Shown here: piece after piece, positions 1 to 5,215 of the stretch
How the letters are laid out: every line of letters begins with the position of its first letter
How positions within the stretch are numbered: position 1 is the stretch's first letter
DNA from: Gammaproteobacteria bacterium
GTDB taxonomy: Bacteria; Pseudomonadota; Gammaproteobacteria; UBA6429
Direction of reading: 5' to 3'
DNA: 8,005 nucleotides
NCBI GenBank assembly: GCA_030635835.1
Contig: DAOVYB010000060.1
Span: 1 to 8,005 of the forward strand
Made by a program: the position numbers and the translations under genes
Notes under the pieces: model-generated
The model's input: the letters and a program-made list of their open reading frames with translations, nothing else
The model's database searches: none
Told to the model about the DNA's origin: nothing

Positions 1-28
1 AAAAGCGGCTATTTAGCCGCTTTTTTTA
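1..28 (+). terminator. Rho-independent terminator of the gene upstream of the window
   Basis: A perfect 7-bp stem (AGCGGCT at 4-10 and AGCCGCT at 15-21), extended by three A-T pairs, encloses a 4-nt loop and runs into seven T residues. This is a classic intrinsic terminator for a plus-strand gene ending left of the window. It separates that gene from hslV, so hslV needs its own promoter. Confidence 0.85.
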
Positions 29-68
29 TGCTAAGTCATTGAATAAACAATAATTAGTGTCTTTTAGT

Positions 69-97
69 TTGTTCAGCTCCACTCACAGGTGTACAAT
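69..97 (+). promoter_or_regulatory. Candidate sigma-70 promoter for hslV
   Basis: TTGTTC (69-74) and TACAAT (92-97) are separated by exactly 17 nt. The -10 box matches the consensus at 5 of 6 positions and the -35 box at 3 of 6. The predicted transcription start lies about 60 nt before the hslV start. I found no convincing sigma-32 promoter in front of hslV, although hslVU is a heat-shock operon in E. coli. Based on motif matching only. Confidence 0.4.
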
Positions 98-156
98 CTG
101 CGCCCTCAATCAATAAGCTTTTTCTGTTAGAACTCTGTTTTCTCTTATTTTTAATC

Positions 157-161
157 AGGAG
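157..161 (+). promoter_or_regulatory. Ribosome binding site that fixes the TTG start of hslV
   Basis: AGGAG lies 6 nt before the TTG at 168. No ATG or GTG is available in frame between this site and the catalytic Thr-Thr, so the Shine-Dalgarno sequence decides in favour of a TTG start. Confidence 0.7.
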
Positions 162-167
162 CTCATC

Positions 168-707
168 TTGGAACAATATCGAGGCACAACCGTCCTTTCT
201 GTTCGCCGTGGTAATCAGGTCATTATTGGTGCTGATGGTCAGGTCACACTGGGGGATACAGTGATGAAAGGCAATGCACGAAAAGTCCGCCGCCTGTATA
301 ACAACCAGGTTATTGCAGGCTTTGCTGGCGGTACCGCCGATGCATTTACTTTATTTGAGTATTTTGAAGCCAAGCTTGAAAAGCACTCTGGCCAGCTGGT
401 TCGAGCTGCCGTGGAAATGGCAAAAGACTGGCGCACAGACCGCACCCTGCGTCGTTTAGAAGCCTTACTTGCCGTTGCTGATGCCGAAGCGTCACTTATT
501 ATTTCTGGTAATGGCGATGTCATAGAGCCAGAACAAGGCATTATCGCAATTGGTTCTGGTGGTAATTACGCGCTTTCAGCAGCCCGCGCCCTGCTGAATA
601 ATACTGAACTCAGTGCAAAAGAAATTACTCAGGAAGCCTTGAATATTGCCGGTGACATCTGCATCTATACTAATCACAATTTTGTTATGGAAGAACTGGA
701 GTTTTAG
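168..707 (+). CDS. hslV: ATP-dependent protease HslVU, proteolytic subunit HslV
   Basis: HslV is the N-terminal-nucleophile threonine peptidase that forms the double hexameric core of the bacterial HslVU (ClpQY) protease. It degrades misfolded and regulatory proteins fed to it by the HslU ATPase in the cytoplasm. The protein has 179 residues, a normal length. Visible family signatures are TTVLSVRRG (7-15), ADGQVTLG (22-29), [12 protein letters not shown] (33-44), [15 protein letters not shown] (50-64), AKDWRTDR (85-92) and GDICIYTNH (162-170). The expected nucleophile is Thr7, exposed after removal of a six-residue propeptide ending in Gly. E. coli HslV starts directly with Met-Thr-Thr; propeptide versions occur in other proteobacteria. 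The start is TTG with a good Shine-Dalgarno sequence. hslU follows after an unusually long 241-bp spacer that holds a repeat element. Confidence 0.97.
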   Translation: MEQYRGTTVLSVRRGNQVIIGADGQVTLGDTVMKGNARKVRRLYNNQVIAGFAGGTADAFTLFEYFEAKLEKHSGQLVRAAVEMAKDWRTDRTLRRLEALLAVADAEASLIISGNGDVIEPEQGIIAIGSGGNYALSAARALLNNTELSAKEITQEALNIAGDICIYTNHNFVMEELEF

Positions 708-730
708 GAATAAGCAGAACTGGAATTTTA
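692..730 (+). repeat. Short direct repeat of the hslV 3' end
   Basis: AGAACTGGAGTTTTA (692-706, the last codons of hslV) recurs 24 nt later as AGAACTGGAATTTTA (716-730), with one mismatch in 15. The second copy is outside the gene. It may be a small duplication that left a relic of the HslV C-terminus beside the repeat element. Confidence 0.5.
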
Positions 731-754
731 ATCCATCATTATTTTTTACAAAAT

Positions 755-927
755 GAAATTGTTGCACGGATAGCGAGAAGTTAGAGAACAAGGCAAAACT
801 GATGAAAAAGCGGAGTGTACGATGAGTACATGAGCATTTTGAAGAAGTTTTTGTCATGCCCCACATAGGAATTATTATGGAGGGTGAACGCAGTTATCTG
901 GCTTCTCGCTATTTGTGCGGCGATTTC
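755..927. mobile_element. MITE-like inverted-repeat element in the hslV-hslU spacer
   Basis: The two ends are imperfect inverted repeats of about 30 bp. The left arm (755-785) and the reverse complement of the right arm (897-927) share GAAAT, GCAC, ATAGCGAGAAG and AGA in register, with two-base differences between the blocks. Inside is a second dyad centred near 823 (TGTAC at 816-820 and GTACA at 826-830, flanked by roughly complementary AAAAGC/GCATTTT), so the whole element can fold into a long hairpin. It codes for no transposase. hslV and hslU are normally only a few bases apart, which suggests insertion. GAAATT directly outside the right end also occurs at the left end, so target duplication is possible but ambiguous. 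Confidence 0.7.
838..866 (+). promoter_or_regulatory. Candidate heat-shock (sigma-32) promoter inside the element, upstream of hslU
   Basis: TTTGAAG (838-844), a 14-nt spacer and CCCCACAT (859-866) resemble the known sigma-32 consensus CTTGAAA, 11-16 nt, CCCCATNT. Five of seven -35 positions and six of seven defined -10 positions agree. Transcription would begin near 873, about 76 nt before hslU. Motif evidence only. Confidence 0.4.
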
Positions 928-936
928 GAAATTTAA
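877..936 (+). CDS. Possible 19-codon upstream reading frame before hslU
   Basis: An ATG at 877 is preceded by AGGA (867-870) at a 6-nt spacing, and an open frame of 19 codons ends in TAA at 936, 12 nt before the hslU start. hslU itself has no obvious Shine-Dalgarno sequence, so translation of this frame could deliver ribosomes to hslU. The frame lies mostly in the right arm of the repeat element, and the peptide resembles nothing I know. It could be chance. Confidence 0.2.
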   Translation: MEGERSYLASRYLCGDFEI

Positions 937-948
937 AGCGAAATTATT

Positions 949-2289
949 ATGTCACAAATGACTCCCCAAGAAATAGTTCAGGAACTCGACAAACATATTG
1001 TTGGGCAGGCCGCTGCAAAACGTGCCGTTGCAATAGCATTAAGAAATCGCTGGCGCCGTAGTCAGGTCGATGAAGATTTACGTAACGAAATCACGCCAAA
1101 AAATATTCTAATGATTGGTCCAACCGGTGTCGGTAAAACTGAAATTGCCCGCCGTTTAGCAAAACTGGCAAATGCACCATTTTTAAAAATTGAAGCCACT
1201 AAATTCACTGAAGTCGGTTATGTTGGCCGTGATGTTGAATCTATTGTGCGTGACTTAATGGAAATATCTATCAAGCTCACGCGTGAAAACGCAATGGAAA
1301 AAGTCAAAAGGCGCGCTGAAGATTCAGCTGAAGAACGTATCCTCGATATTTTACTGCCACCGGCACGTGACTATAGTACGGATACTTCAGAAACTGAAAA
1401 GAAAGAAGAAAACCCGACACGACAAAAGTTTCGTAAAAAACTGCGTGAAGGTGATCTCGATGATAAAGAAATTGAAGTCGAAACCGATGTGCCTCAAATG
1501 GGTGTAGAAATAATGGCACCACCGGGCATGGAAGAAATGACTAACCAGCTACAGGGCATGTTTCAAAATCTTGGTAGTAATCAGAACAAACGCTCACGTA
1601 AACTACCCGTTAAACAAGCCTTTAAACTTCTTATTGATGAGGAAGCCGCAAACTTAATTAATGAAGAAGAAATTAAGGATGACGCTTTACACAACGTTGA
1701 ACAAAACGGCATCGTTTTTCTTGATGAAATGGACAAAATTGCAAAACATGGTGAAACCAGTGGTGCGGATGTTTCACGCGAAGGTGTACAACGTGACTTG
1801 TTACCTTTAGTAGAAGGTTCAACTGTCTCAACAAAGTATGGCATGGTGAAAACTGATCACATTTTATTTATCGCATCGGGTGCCTTTCACCTGACTAAAC
1901 CGTCTGATCTCATTCCTGAATTACAAGGCCGTTTTCCGATTCGCGTTGAGTTGGATGCGTTAACCTCAGATGATTTCATGCGTATTCTGGTTGAACCGGA
2001 TGCATCACTCACCGAACAATATCGCGCCTTACTTGCAACTGAAGAAGTTAATCTGACATTTGCTGATGATGGTATTCGTCGCATTGCTGAAACCGCTTAC
2101 CAGGTCAATGAACGTACTGAAAATATCGGCGCTCGTCGATTACACACCATACTTGAACGTCTGCTTGAAGAGATATCATTTACTGCAACCGAGAATAAAG
2201 GTGCAGACGTTAAAATCACCGCAGAATATGTGGATGAAAACATTTCAGAATTAGCGCAGGATGAAGACTTAAGCCGATACATTTTATAA
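949..2289 (+). CDS. hslU: ATP-dependent protease HslVU, unfoldase ATPase subunit HslU
   Basis: HslU is the hexameric AAA+ unfoldase (ClpY) that recognises, unfolds and threads substrates into HslV. The 446-residue length is normal. In order it shows the N-terminal box [17 protein letters not shown] (4-20), Walker A GPTGVGKT (57-64), the substrate-gripping pore loop GYVG (90-93), a charged intermediate (I) domain at about 110-240, Walker [11 protein letters not shown] (254-263), the arginine-finger region ELQGRFP (324-330) and sensor-2 GARR (394-397). The C-terminus DLSRYIL is the tail that docks into HslV and activates it. The start is supported by the conserved MSxMTP beginning, but the ribosome binding site is weak (only purines around 934-941). 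The upstream spacer carries a repeat element with a candidate heat-shock promoter. Confidence 0.98.
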   Translation: MSQMTPQEIVQELDKHIVGQAAAKRAVAIALRNRWRRSQVDEDLRNEITPKNILMIGPTGVGKTEIARRLAKLANAPFLKIEATKFTEVGYVGRDVESIVRDLMEISIKLTRENAMEKVKRRAEDSAEERILDILLPPARDYSTDTSETEKKEENPTRQKFRKKLREGDLDDKEIEVETDVPQMGVEIMAPPGMEEMTNQLQGMFQNLGSNQNKRSRKLPVKQAFKLLIDEEAANLINEEEIKDDALHNVEQNGIVFLDEMDKIAKHGETSGADVSREGVQRDLLPLVEGSTVSTKYGMVKTDHILFIASGAFHLTKPSDLIPELQGRFPIRVELDALTSDDFMRILVEPDASLTEQYRALLATEEVNLTFADDGIRRIAETAYQVNERTENIGARRLHTILERLLEEISFTATENKGADVKITAEYVDENISELAQDEDLSRYIL

Positions 2290-2298
2290 AAGTGACAA

Positions 2299-2441
2299 AA
2301 CCACTGGGGGCACGGGGCACACGGGGAAAACCTTTTATTTAGTTTTCTATCCTTGCTTCAGTTGAGACCAGTAATAAACTTTAAGAAATAATATTTTAAT
2401 ACATTTATTTTTTCCCTGTGTCCCCCGTGTTCCCAGTGGTT
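2299..2441. repeat. Palindromic CACGGGG-type repeat, long copy (A1)
   Basis: A 32-base left arm (2299-2330) and the reverse complement of the right arm (2410-2441) match at 28 of 32 positions. The arms start with AACCACTGGG and contain degenerate CACGGGG units. They enclose about 80 bp of AT-rich sequence without a gene. The same arms recur at 3743-3817 around a much shorter centre. The element fills the hslU/DUF971 spacer. Its RNA would form a long hairpin, which may protect or attenuate the transcript. Confidence 0.8.
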
Positions 2442-2464
2442 AAAATCTTTCTAGGAAAATTAAG

Positions 2465-2833
2465 ATGATCAAACCAACAGACATTAAACTCCATCAAGCT
2501 TCACACATACTCGAAGTTATTTTTAGTGATGGAAAAACTTTTAACCTGCCTGTCGAATATTTACGTGTTAATTCACCATCGGCTGAAGTTCAGGGACATG
2601 GACCCGGACAGGAAGTTTTACAATTTGGTAAACAGGATGTAAATATCACGCAAATTGAAATGGTCGGTAACTACGCGATTCAGCCTTTTTTTGATGATAA
2701 TCATGACACCGGGATATTTTCCTGGGAAACGTTGTATGAACTTGGCGAAAACTATGAAGAAAACTGGGCCAATTACCTGCAACGTTTAAAAGATGCCGGT
2801 AAGGATCGTCCTGAGCCTAAACACGCTAAATAA
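2465..2833 (+). CDS. DUF971 / gamma-butyrobetaine hydroxylase-like N-terminal domain protein
   Basis: A 122-residue cytoplasmic protein made almost entirely of the DUF971 (GBBH-like N-terminal) domain. The signatures are LPVEYLRVNSPSAEVQGHG (28-46) and the block starting VGNYAIQPFFDD (67-78) and ending HDTGIFSW (80-87). In eukaryotes this domain precedes the catalytic part of carnitine-synthesis dioxygenases; in bacteria it occurs alone or fused to Mrp/ApbC-type proteins, and its job is not settled. Its position directly after hslU is common in gammaproteobacteria. AGGA at 2453-2456, 8 nt before the ATG, supports the start. No dioxygenase catalytic domain is present, so it should not be called a hydroxylase. 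Confidence 0.9.
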   Translation: MIKPTDIKLHQASHILEVIFSDGKTFNLPVEYLRVNSPSAEVQGHGPGQEVLQFGKQDVNITQIEMVGNYAIQPFFDDNHDTGIFSWETLYELGENYEENWANYLQRLKDAGKDRPEPKHAK

Positions 2834-2840
2834 CTCTTGT

Positions 2841-2959
2841 TCGTCATTCCCGCGTGCCTTCAGCGGGAGTAGTGGTGCAGGGAAGCACCGTTTACGAATC
2901 AAAGGATGAAATCCAGATATATAATAAGATTCCGGCTCAAAAACATACCGGAATGACGA
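2841..2959. repeat. Palindromic CGTCATTCC-type intergenic repeat (B1)
   Basis: The ends TCGTCATTCC (2841-2850) and GGAATGACGA (2950-2959) are perfect inverted repeats. Inside are further small dyads (CCCGC/GCGGG at 2849-2867 and a GGTGC/GCACC hairpin). The core from GCGGGAG to AAATCCAGAT is nearly identical to the copy at 4499-4622, with two differences over about 55 bases. It looks like the widespread non-coding repeats of this type in proteobacterial spacers. It occupies most of the DUF971/ubiE gap. Confidence 0.85.
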
Positions 2960-2983
2960 GAATAAATTAGGTATAATCAGAAG

Positions 2984-3730
2984 ATGAAAGATGACACAAC
3001 ACATTTTGGTTTTGAGCAAGTCGCTTACGATGACAAAGTAAATAAAGTCGCTGGCGTCTTCCATTCTGTTGCCAGTAAATATGATGTTATGAATGACTTA
3101 ATGTCATTTGGTATTCATCGTGTCTGGAAACGTTATACGATTGAAATGAGTGGTGTCCGTCCAGGTCACAATGTTCTTGACCTTGCCGGTGGTACCGGTG
3201 ATTTGGCAGCAAAATTTGCCCGCATTGTCGGTCAGCAGGGGTCTGTTACTGTTGCTGATATTAACGACTCCATGCTCAAAGTTGGTCGTGAACGTTTACT
3301 CGATAAAGGTATTGCAGGAAATGTACAGTACGTTCAGGCTAATGCTGAATGCCTGCCTTTCCCTGATAATCATTTTGATGCAATTACTATCGCATTTGGT
3401 TTACGTAACGTCACCGATAAAGATGCTGCATTACGTTCGATGTATCGTGTATTAAAACCCGGCGCACCATTACTCGTTTTAGAATTTTCCAAACCTGAAT
3501 CTGAATTATTAAGTAAAATTTACGACACTTATTCATTCAAGCTGTTACCGGTTATGGGCAAGGTCATTGCAGATGATCCAGACAGTTATCGTTATCTTGC
3601 TGAGTCCATTCGTATGCATCCCGATCAGGAAACCTTAAAAGGTATGATGATTGATGCCGGTTTTGAAAAATGTGAATACTTTAATTTAACCGGTGGTGTA
3701 GTTGCTTTACACCGTGGTTACAAAATCTAA
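2984..3730 (+). CDS. ubiE: Ubiquinone/menaquinone biosynthesis C-methyltransferase UbiE
   Basis: UbiE is an S-adenosylmethionine-dependent methyltransferase. It methylates the ring carbon of the benzoquinol intermediate in ubiquinone synthesis and of demethylmenaquinol where menaquinone is made. The 248 residues match the family length. Visible are the first family signature [17 protein letters not shown] (33-49), the SAM-binding motif [13 protein letters not shown] (64-75), the acidic loop ADIND (91-95), FGLRNVTD (138-145) and the second signature [17 protein letters not shown] (155-171). The C-terminus [15 protein letters not shown] is typical. The ribosome binding site is weak (AGAAG just before the ATG), and a TATAAT at 2972-2977 sits very close to the start. 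ubiJ follows, as in E. coli, but after a 116-bp spacer filled by a hairpin repeat. Confidence 0.97.
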   Translation: MKDDTTHFGFEQVAYDDKVNKVAGVFHSVASKYDVMNDLMSFGIHRVWKRYTIEMSGVRPGHNVLDLAGGTGDLAAKFARIVGQQGSVTVADINDSMLKVGRERLLDKGIAGNVQYVQANAECLPFPDNHFDAITIAFGLRNVTDKDAALRSMYRVLKPGAPLLVLEFSKPESELLSKIYDTYSFKLLPVMGKVIADDPDSYRYLAESIRMHPDQETLKGMMIDAGFEKCEYFNLTGGVVALHRGYKI

Positions 3731-3742
3731 AAAGAATTAATA

Positions 3743-3817
3743 AACCACTGGGGACACGGGGAGCACGGGGGAAAACCTTAAAAATTCTTCCCTGTGCCCC
3801 CCGTGTTCCCCGTGGTT
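3743..3817. repeat. Palindromic CACGGGG-type repeat, compact copy (A2)
   Basis: The left arm (3743-3775) begins AACCACTGGGGACACGGGG and is nearly complementary to the right arm (3785-3817), with only about nine bases between them. It would form a stem of roughly 30 bp. The same arms bound the longer element at 2299-2441. It lies between ubiE and ubiJ, and a run of six T residues follows at 3821-3826. It might therefore reduce read-through into ubiJ or stabilise the 3' end of the ubiE message. Confidence 0.8.
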
Positions 3818-3846
3818 AAATTTTTTATCTCATGGATAACTCATAA

Positions 3847-4476
3847 ATGAGTTTAACAACTGAAATTATTCTCACCTTAACCGAAGCCCTCGAGACTTCG
3901 ATTAATCTTGTCCTTAAAAAAGATCCCGCTACACTTAAAAAATTTGCAGCATTACAAGGCAAGGTCATTGCTTTTGAGCTTACCGAACTGGATTTAGACT
4001 TTTACCTCTTTCCACATACTGAAGGCGTTCAGGTTCAATATATTTTTGACGGCCAGGCGGATACCACGTTACAGGGTAGCCCGTTAGCCTTCATCAATAT
4101 GTCACTCGGTGATGCCAGTGAAAGCTTTTTCAGCGGAGAAATTCGCATTAAAGGCGACATTGAGCTTGGTCAGCATTTTAAACGACTGCTCGATCAACTC
4201 GATTTAGATTGGGAAGAATGGCTGTCTGAATACACCGGAGATTTTGTTGCCTTTAAAGCAGGTAGCCTGGTTCGTGATTTACATTCATGGGGTAAAAATA
4301 CGTTTAAAACCCTGCAACTTGATGCTCAGGAATATATTCAGGATGAAGGTCAACTCTCTCCCCATTCTGATGAAATTGAAGCCTTTACCAATAATATAAG
4401 TCAGTTACGAGATCACACTGCCAGACTAGAGGCACGAATTTTGCGTTTACAAAAGCAACTTGCAGAAATAGCCTAA
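3847..4476 (+). CDS. ubiJ: Ubiquinone biosynthesis accessory factor UbiJ (SCP2 domain)
   Basis: UbiJ is a lipid-binding accessory protein of the aerobic ubiquinone pathway. In E. coli it works with UbiK and belongs to the soluble Ubi complex that handles hydrophobic intermediates. The 209-residue protein has an SCP2 (sterol carrier) domain at about 15-120, including the GEIRIKGDIELGQHFKRLL stretch (97-115), then the conserved LDLDWEEWLSEYTGD block (118-132), and a C-terminal coiled coil at about 175-208 (ISQLRDHTARLEARILRLQK). Placement directly after ubiE agrees with the assignment. The Shine-Dalgarno sequence is poor (GGA at 3834-3836). The usual downstream partner ubiB is not found in this window; a repeat and an unrelated gene follow. 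Confidence 0.92.
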   Translation: MSLTTEIILTLTEALETSINLVLKKDPATLKKFAALQGKVIAFELTELDLDFYLFPHTEGVQVQYIFDGQADTTLQGSPLAFINMSLGDASESFFSGEIRIKGDIELGQHFKRLLDQLDLDWEEWLSEYTGDFVAFKAGSLVRDLHSWGKNTFKTLQLDAQEYIQDEGQLSPHSDEIEAFTNNISQLRDHTARLEARILRLQKQLAEIA

Positions 4477-4498
4477 ACAATACCAAACAATGTAAACA

Positions 4499-4622
4499 CG
4501 TCATTCCCGCATGCTCTTAGCGGGAGAAGTGGTGCAGGGAAGCACCGTATACGAATCAAAGGATGAAATCCAGATCGTATAAATATAGATTCCGGCTCGC
4601 GCTTTGCTTGGCCGGAATGACA
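4499..4622. repeat. Palindromic CGTCATTCC-type intergenic repeat (B2)
   Basis: This is the second copy of the 2841-2959 element. The ends GTCATTCC (4500-4507) and GGAATGAC (4614-4621) are inverted repeats, and the internal hairpins and the CGAATCAAAGGATGAAATCC core are conserved. The right half carries its own GCCGGAAT/ATTCCGGC pairing with a different loop from copy one. It sits immediately after ubiJ, where ubiB would normally begin. Confidence 0.85.
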
Positions 4623-4777
4623 AGCCTCCTTTACACATAAATCCTACTTTTACTCCTATATAAAATGTATTTTTTCAAGCCCTCGTTTCGGGTTAAAATT
4701 TCCAATTCACGAAATGATCGCGTATCCTTTGCAGCTGTTTTTATAAGCGTTAATAATAAGTCCAGAGTACGACTTCT
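4623..4777. other. Gene-free leader before the 124-residue hypothetical gene
   Basis: These 155 bp are AT-rich and contain no reading frame worth calling. TATATAAAAT (4657-4666) could supply a -10 box, but no -35 box lies at a suitable distance. The promoter of the next gene probably lies here, though I cannot place it. Confidence 0.4.
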
Positions 4778-5152
4778 ATGAATGACACAAGCATCAACGA
4801 TTTCACCAGCGAAGAACTAAAATTAATTCACGATACACTCGCCGGGCGCTATGGCACACCCGTAGAAACCCAGCAGGCTGATATTGAAATCGGAGTCGAC
4901 GAAAGTGAGCCTGAACTGACAGAGTGCCCTGCTGTTTACTGGGAACATAAAGATTGTCACTTTATTCTCGCCAAAGCAGCAGATGATAAATTTTTTAGCC
5001 AGTATTTTTATGGCAACGATGAGCAATTCGGTACAGGTAAACCATTTTATGATGACCTGCATAATTGCGTTATTACTTTATTACAGGTTCAGGCTAATCA
5101 TGAACTTAATAAAGCTGGTGTCTTAGAAAACTCATTACTTACGCCTGCTTAA
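4778..5152 (+). CDS. Conserved-looking hypothetical protein, acidic, 124 residues
   Basis: I do not recognise a named family. The protein is small, acidic and soluble, without a signal peptide or membrane segment. It opens with a predicted helix (SEELKLIHDTLAGRYG, 11-26), then an acidic linker (35-48), then an aromatic, Cys/His-containing core that looks alpha/beta: CPAVYWEHKDCH (50-61) and QYFYGNDEQFGTGKPFYDDL (75-94). It ends in a helix (CVITLLQVQANHEL, 97-110). Cys50, Cys60 and Cys97 with His57, His61 and His95 could be coincidental; no standard metal motif is seen. Coding seems real from its length, its amino acid make-up and the hairpin at its stop. It lies 63 bp before the phosphofructokinase gene on the same strand and may be cotranscribed with it. 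The ribosome binding site is weak. Confidence 0.75.
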   Translation: MNDTSINDFTSEELKLIHDTLAGRYGTPVETQQADIEIGVDESEPELTECPAVYWEHKDCHFILAKAADDKFFSQYFYGNDEQFGTGKPFYDDLHNCVITLLQVQANHELNKAGVLENSLLTPA

Positions 5153-5166
5153 TGCAGGCATTATTT
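5143..5166 (+). terminator. Weak intrinsic terminator or hairpin at the end of the hypothetical gene
   Basis: GCCTGC (5143-5148) and GCAGGC (5154-5159) form a perfect 6-bp stem with a 5-nt loop that contains the stop codon. It is followed by the T-rich ATTATTTTAT. The stem is short and the T tract interrupted, so partial read-through into the phosphofructokinase gene is plausible. Confidence 0.4.
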
Positions 5167-5202
5167 TATATCGCAATAATAGTTAATTTATTATTTTAAA
5201 TC

Positions 5203-5208
5203 AGAGGG
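5203..5208 (+). promoter_or_regulatory. Strong ribosome binding site for the lysine-tailed phosphofructokinase
   Basis: AGAGGG lies 7 nt before the ATG at 5216. It is among the best Shine-Dalgarno matches in the window, and it places the start before the lysine repeats rather than after them, so the tail is translated. Confidence 0.7.
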
Positions 5209-5215
5209 AAACACC

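Noticed and set aside
576..866. Minus-strand 96-codon frame over the hslV end and spacer
   Set aside because: It is the shadow of hslV and the inverted-repeat element, with no start signal or recognisable protein character.
1304..1522. Plus- and minus-strand frames within the HslU I domain
   Set aside because: They are shadows of hslU. The HslU reading frame is continuous and carries all family motifs.
2786..3064. Minus-strand 92-codon frame across repeat B1
   Set aside because: It runs through a non-coding palindromic repeat and the ends of two genuine plus-strand genes.
3150..3455. Second plus-strand frame of 101 codons inside ubiE
   Set aside because: It overlaps the conserved methyltransferase core in another frame. 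UbiE is intact and fully explains the codon pattern.
2841..4622. Repeats as a CRISPR array
   Set aside because: There are only two copies per family, more than 1.4 kb apart with genes between them, and no regular repeat-spacer pattern.
4657..4666. TATATAAAAT as a promoter for the hypothetical gene
   Set aside because: The only -35-like box, TTTACA at 4630-4635, lies 21 or more nt away, outside the usual range.
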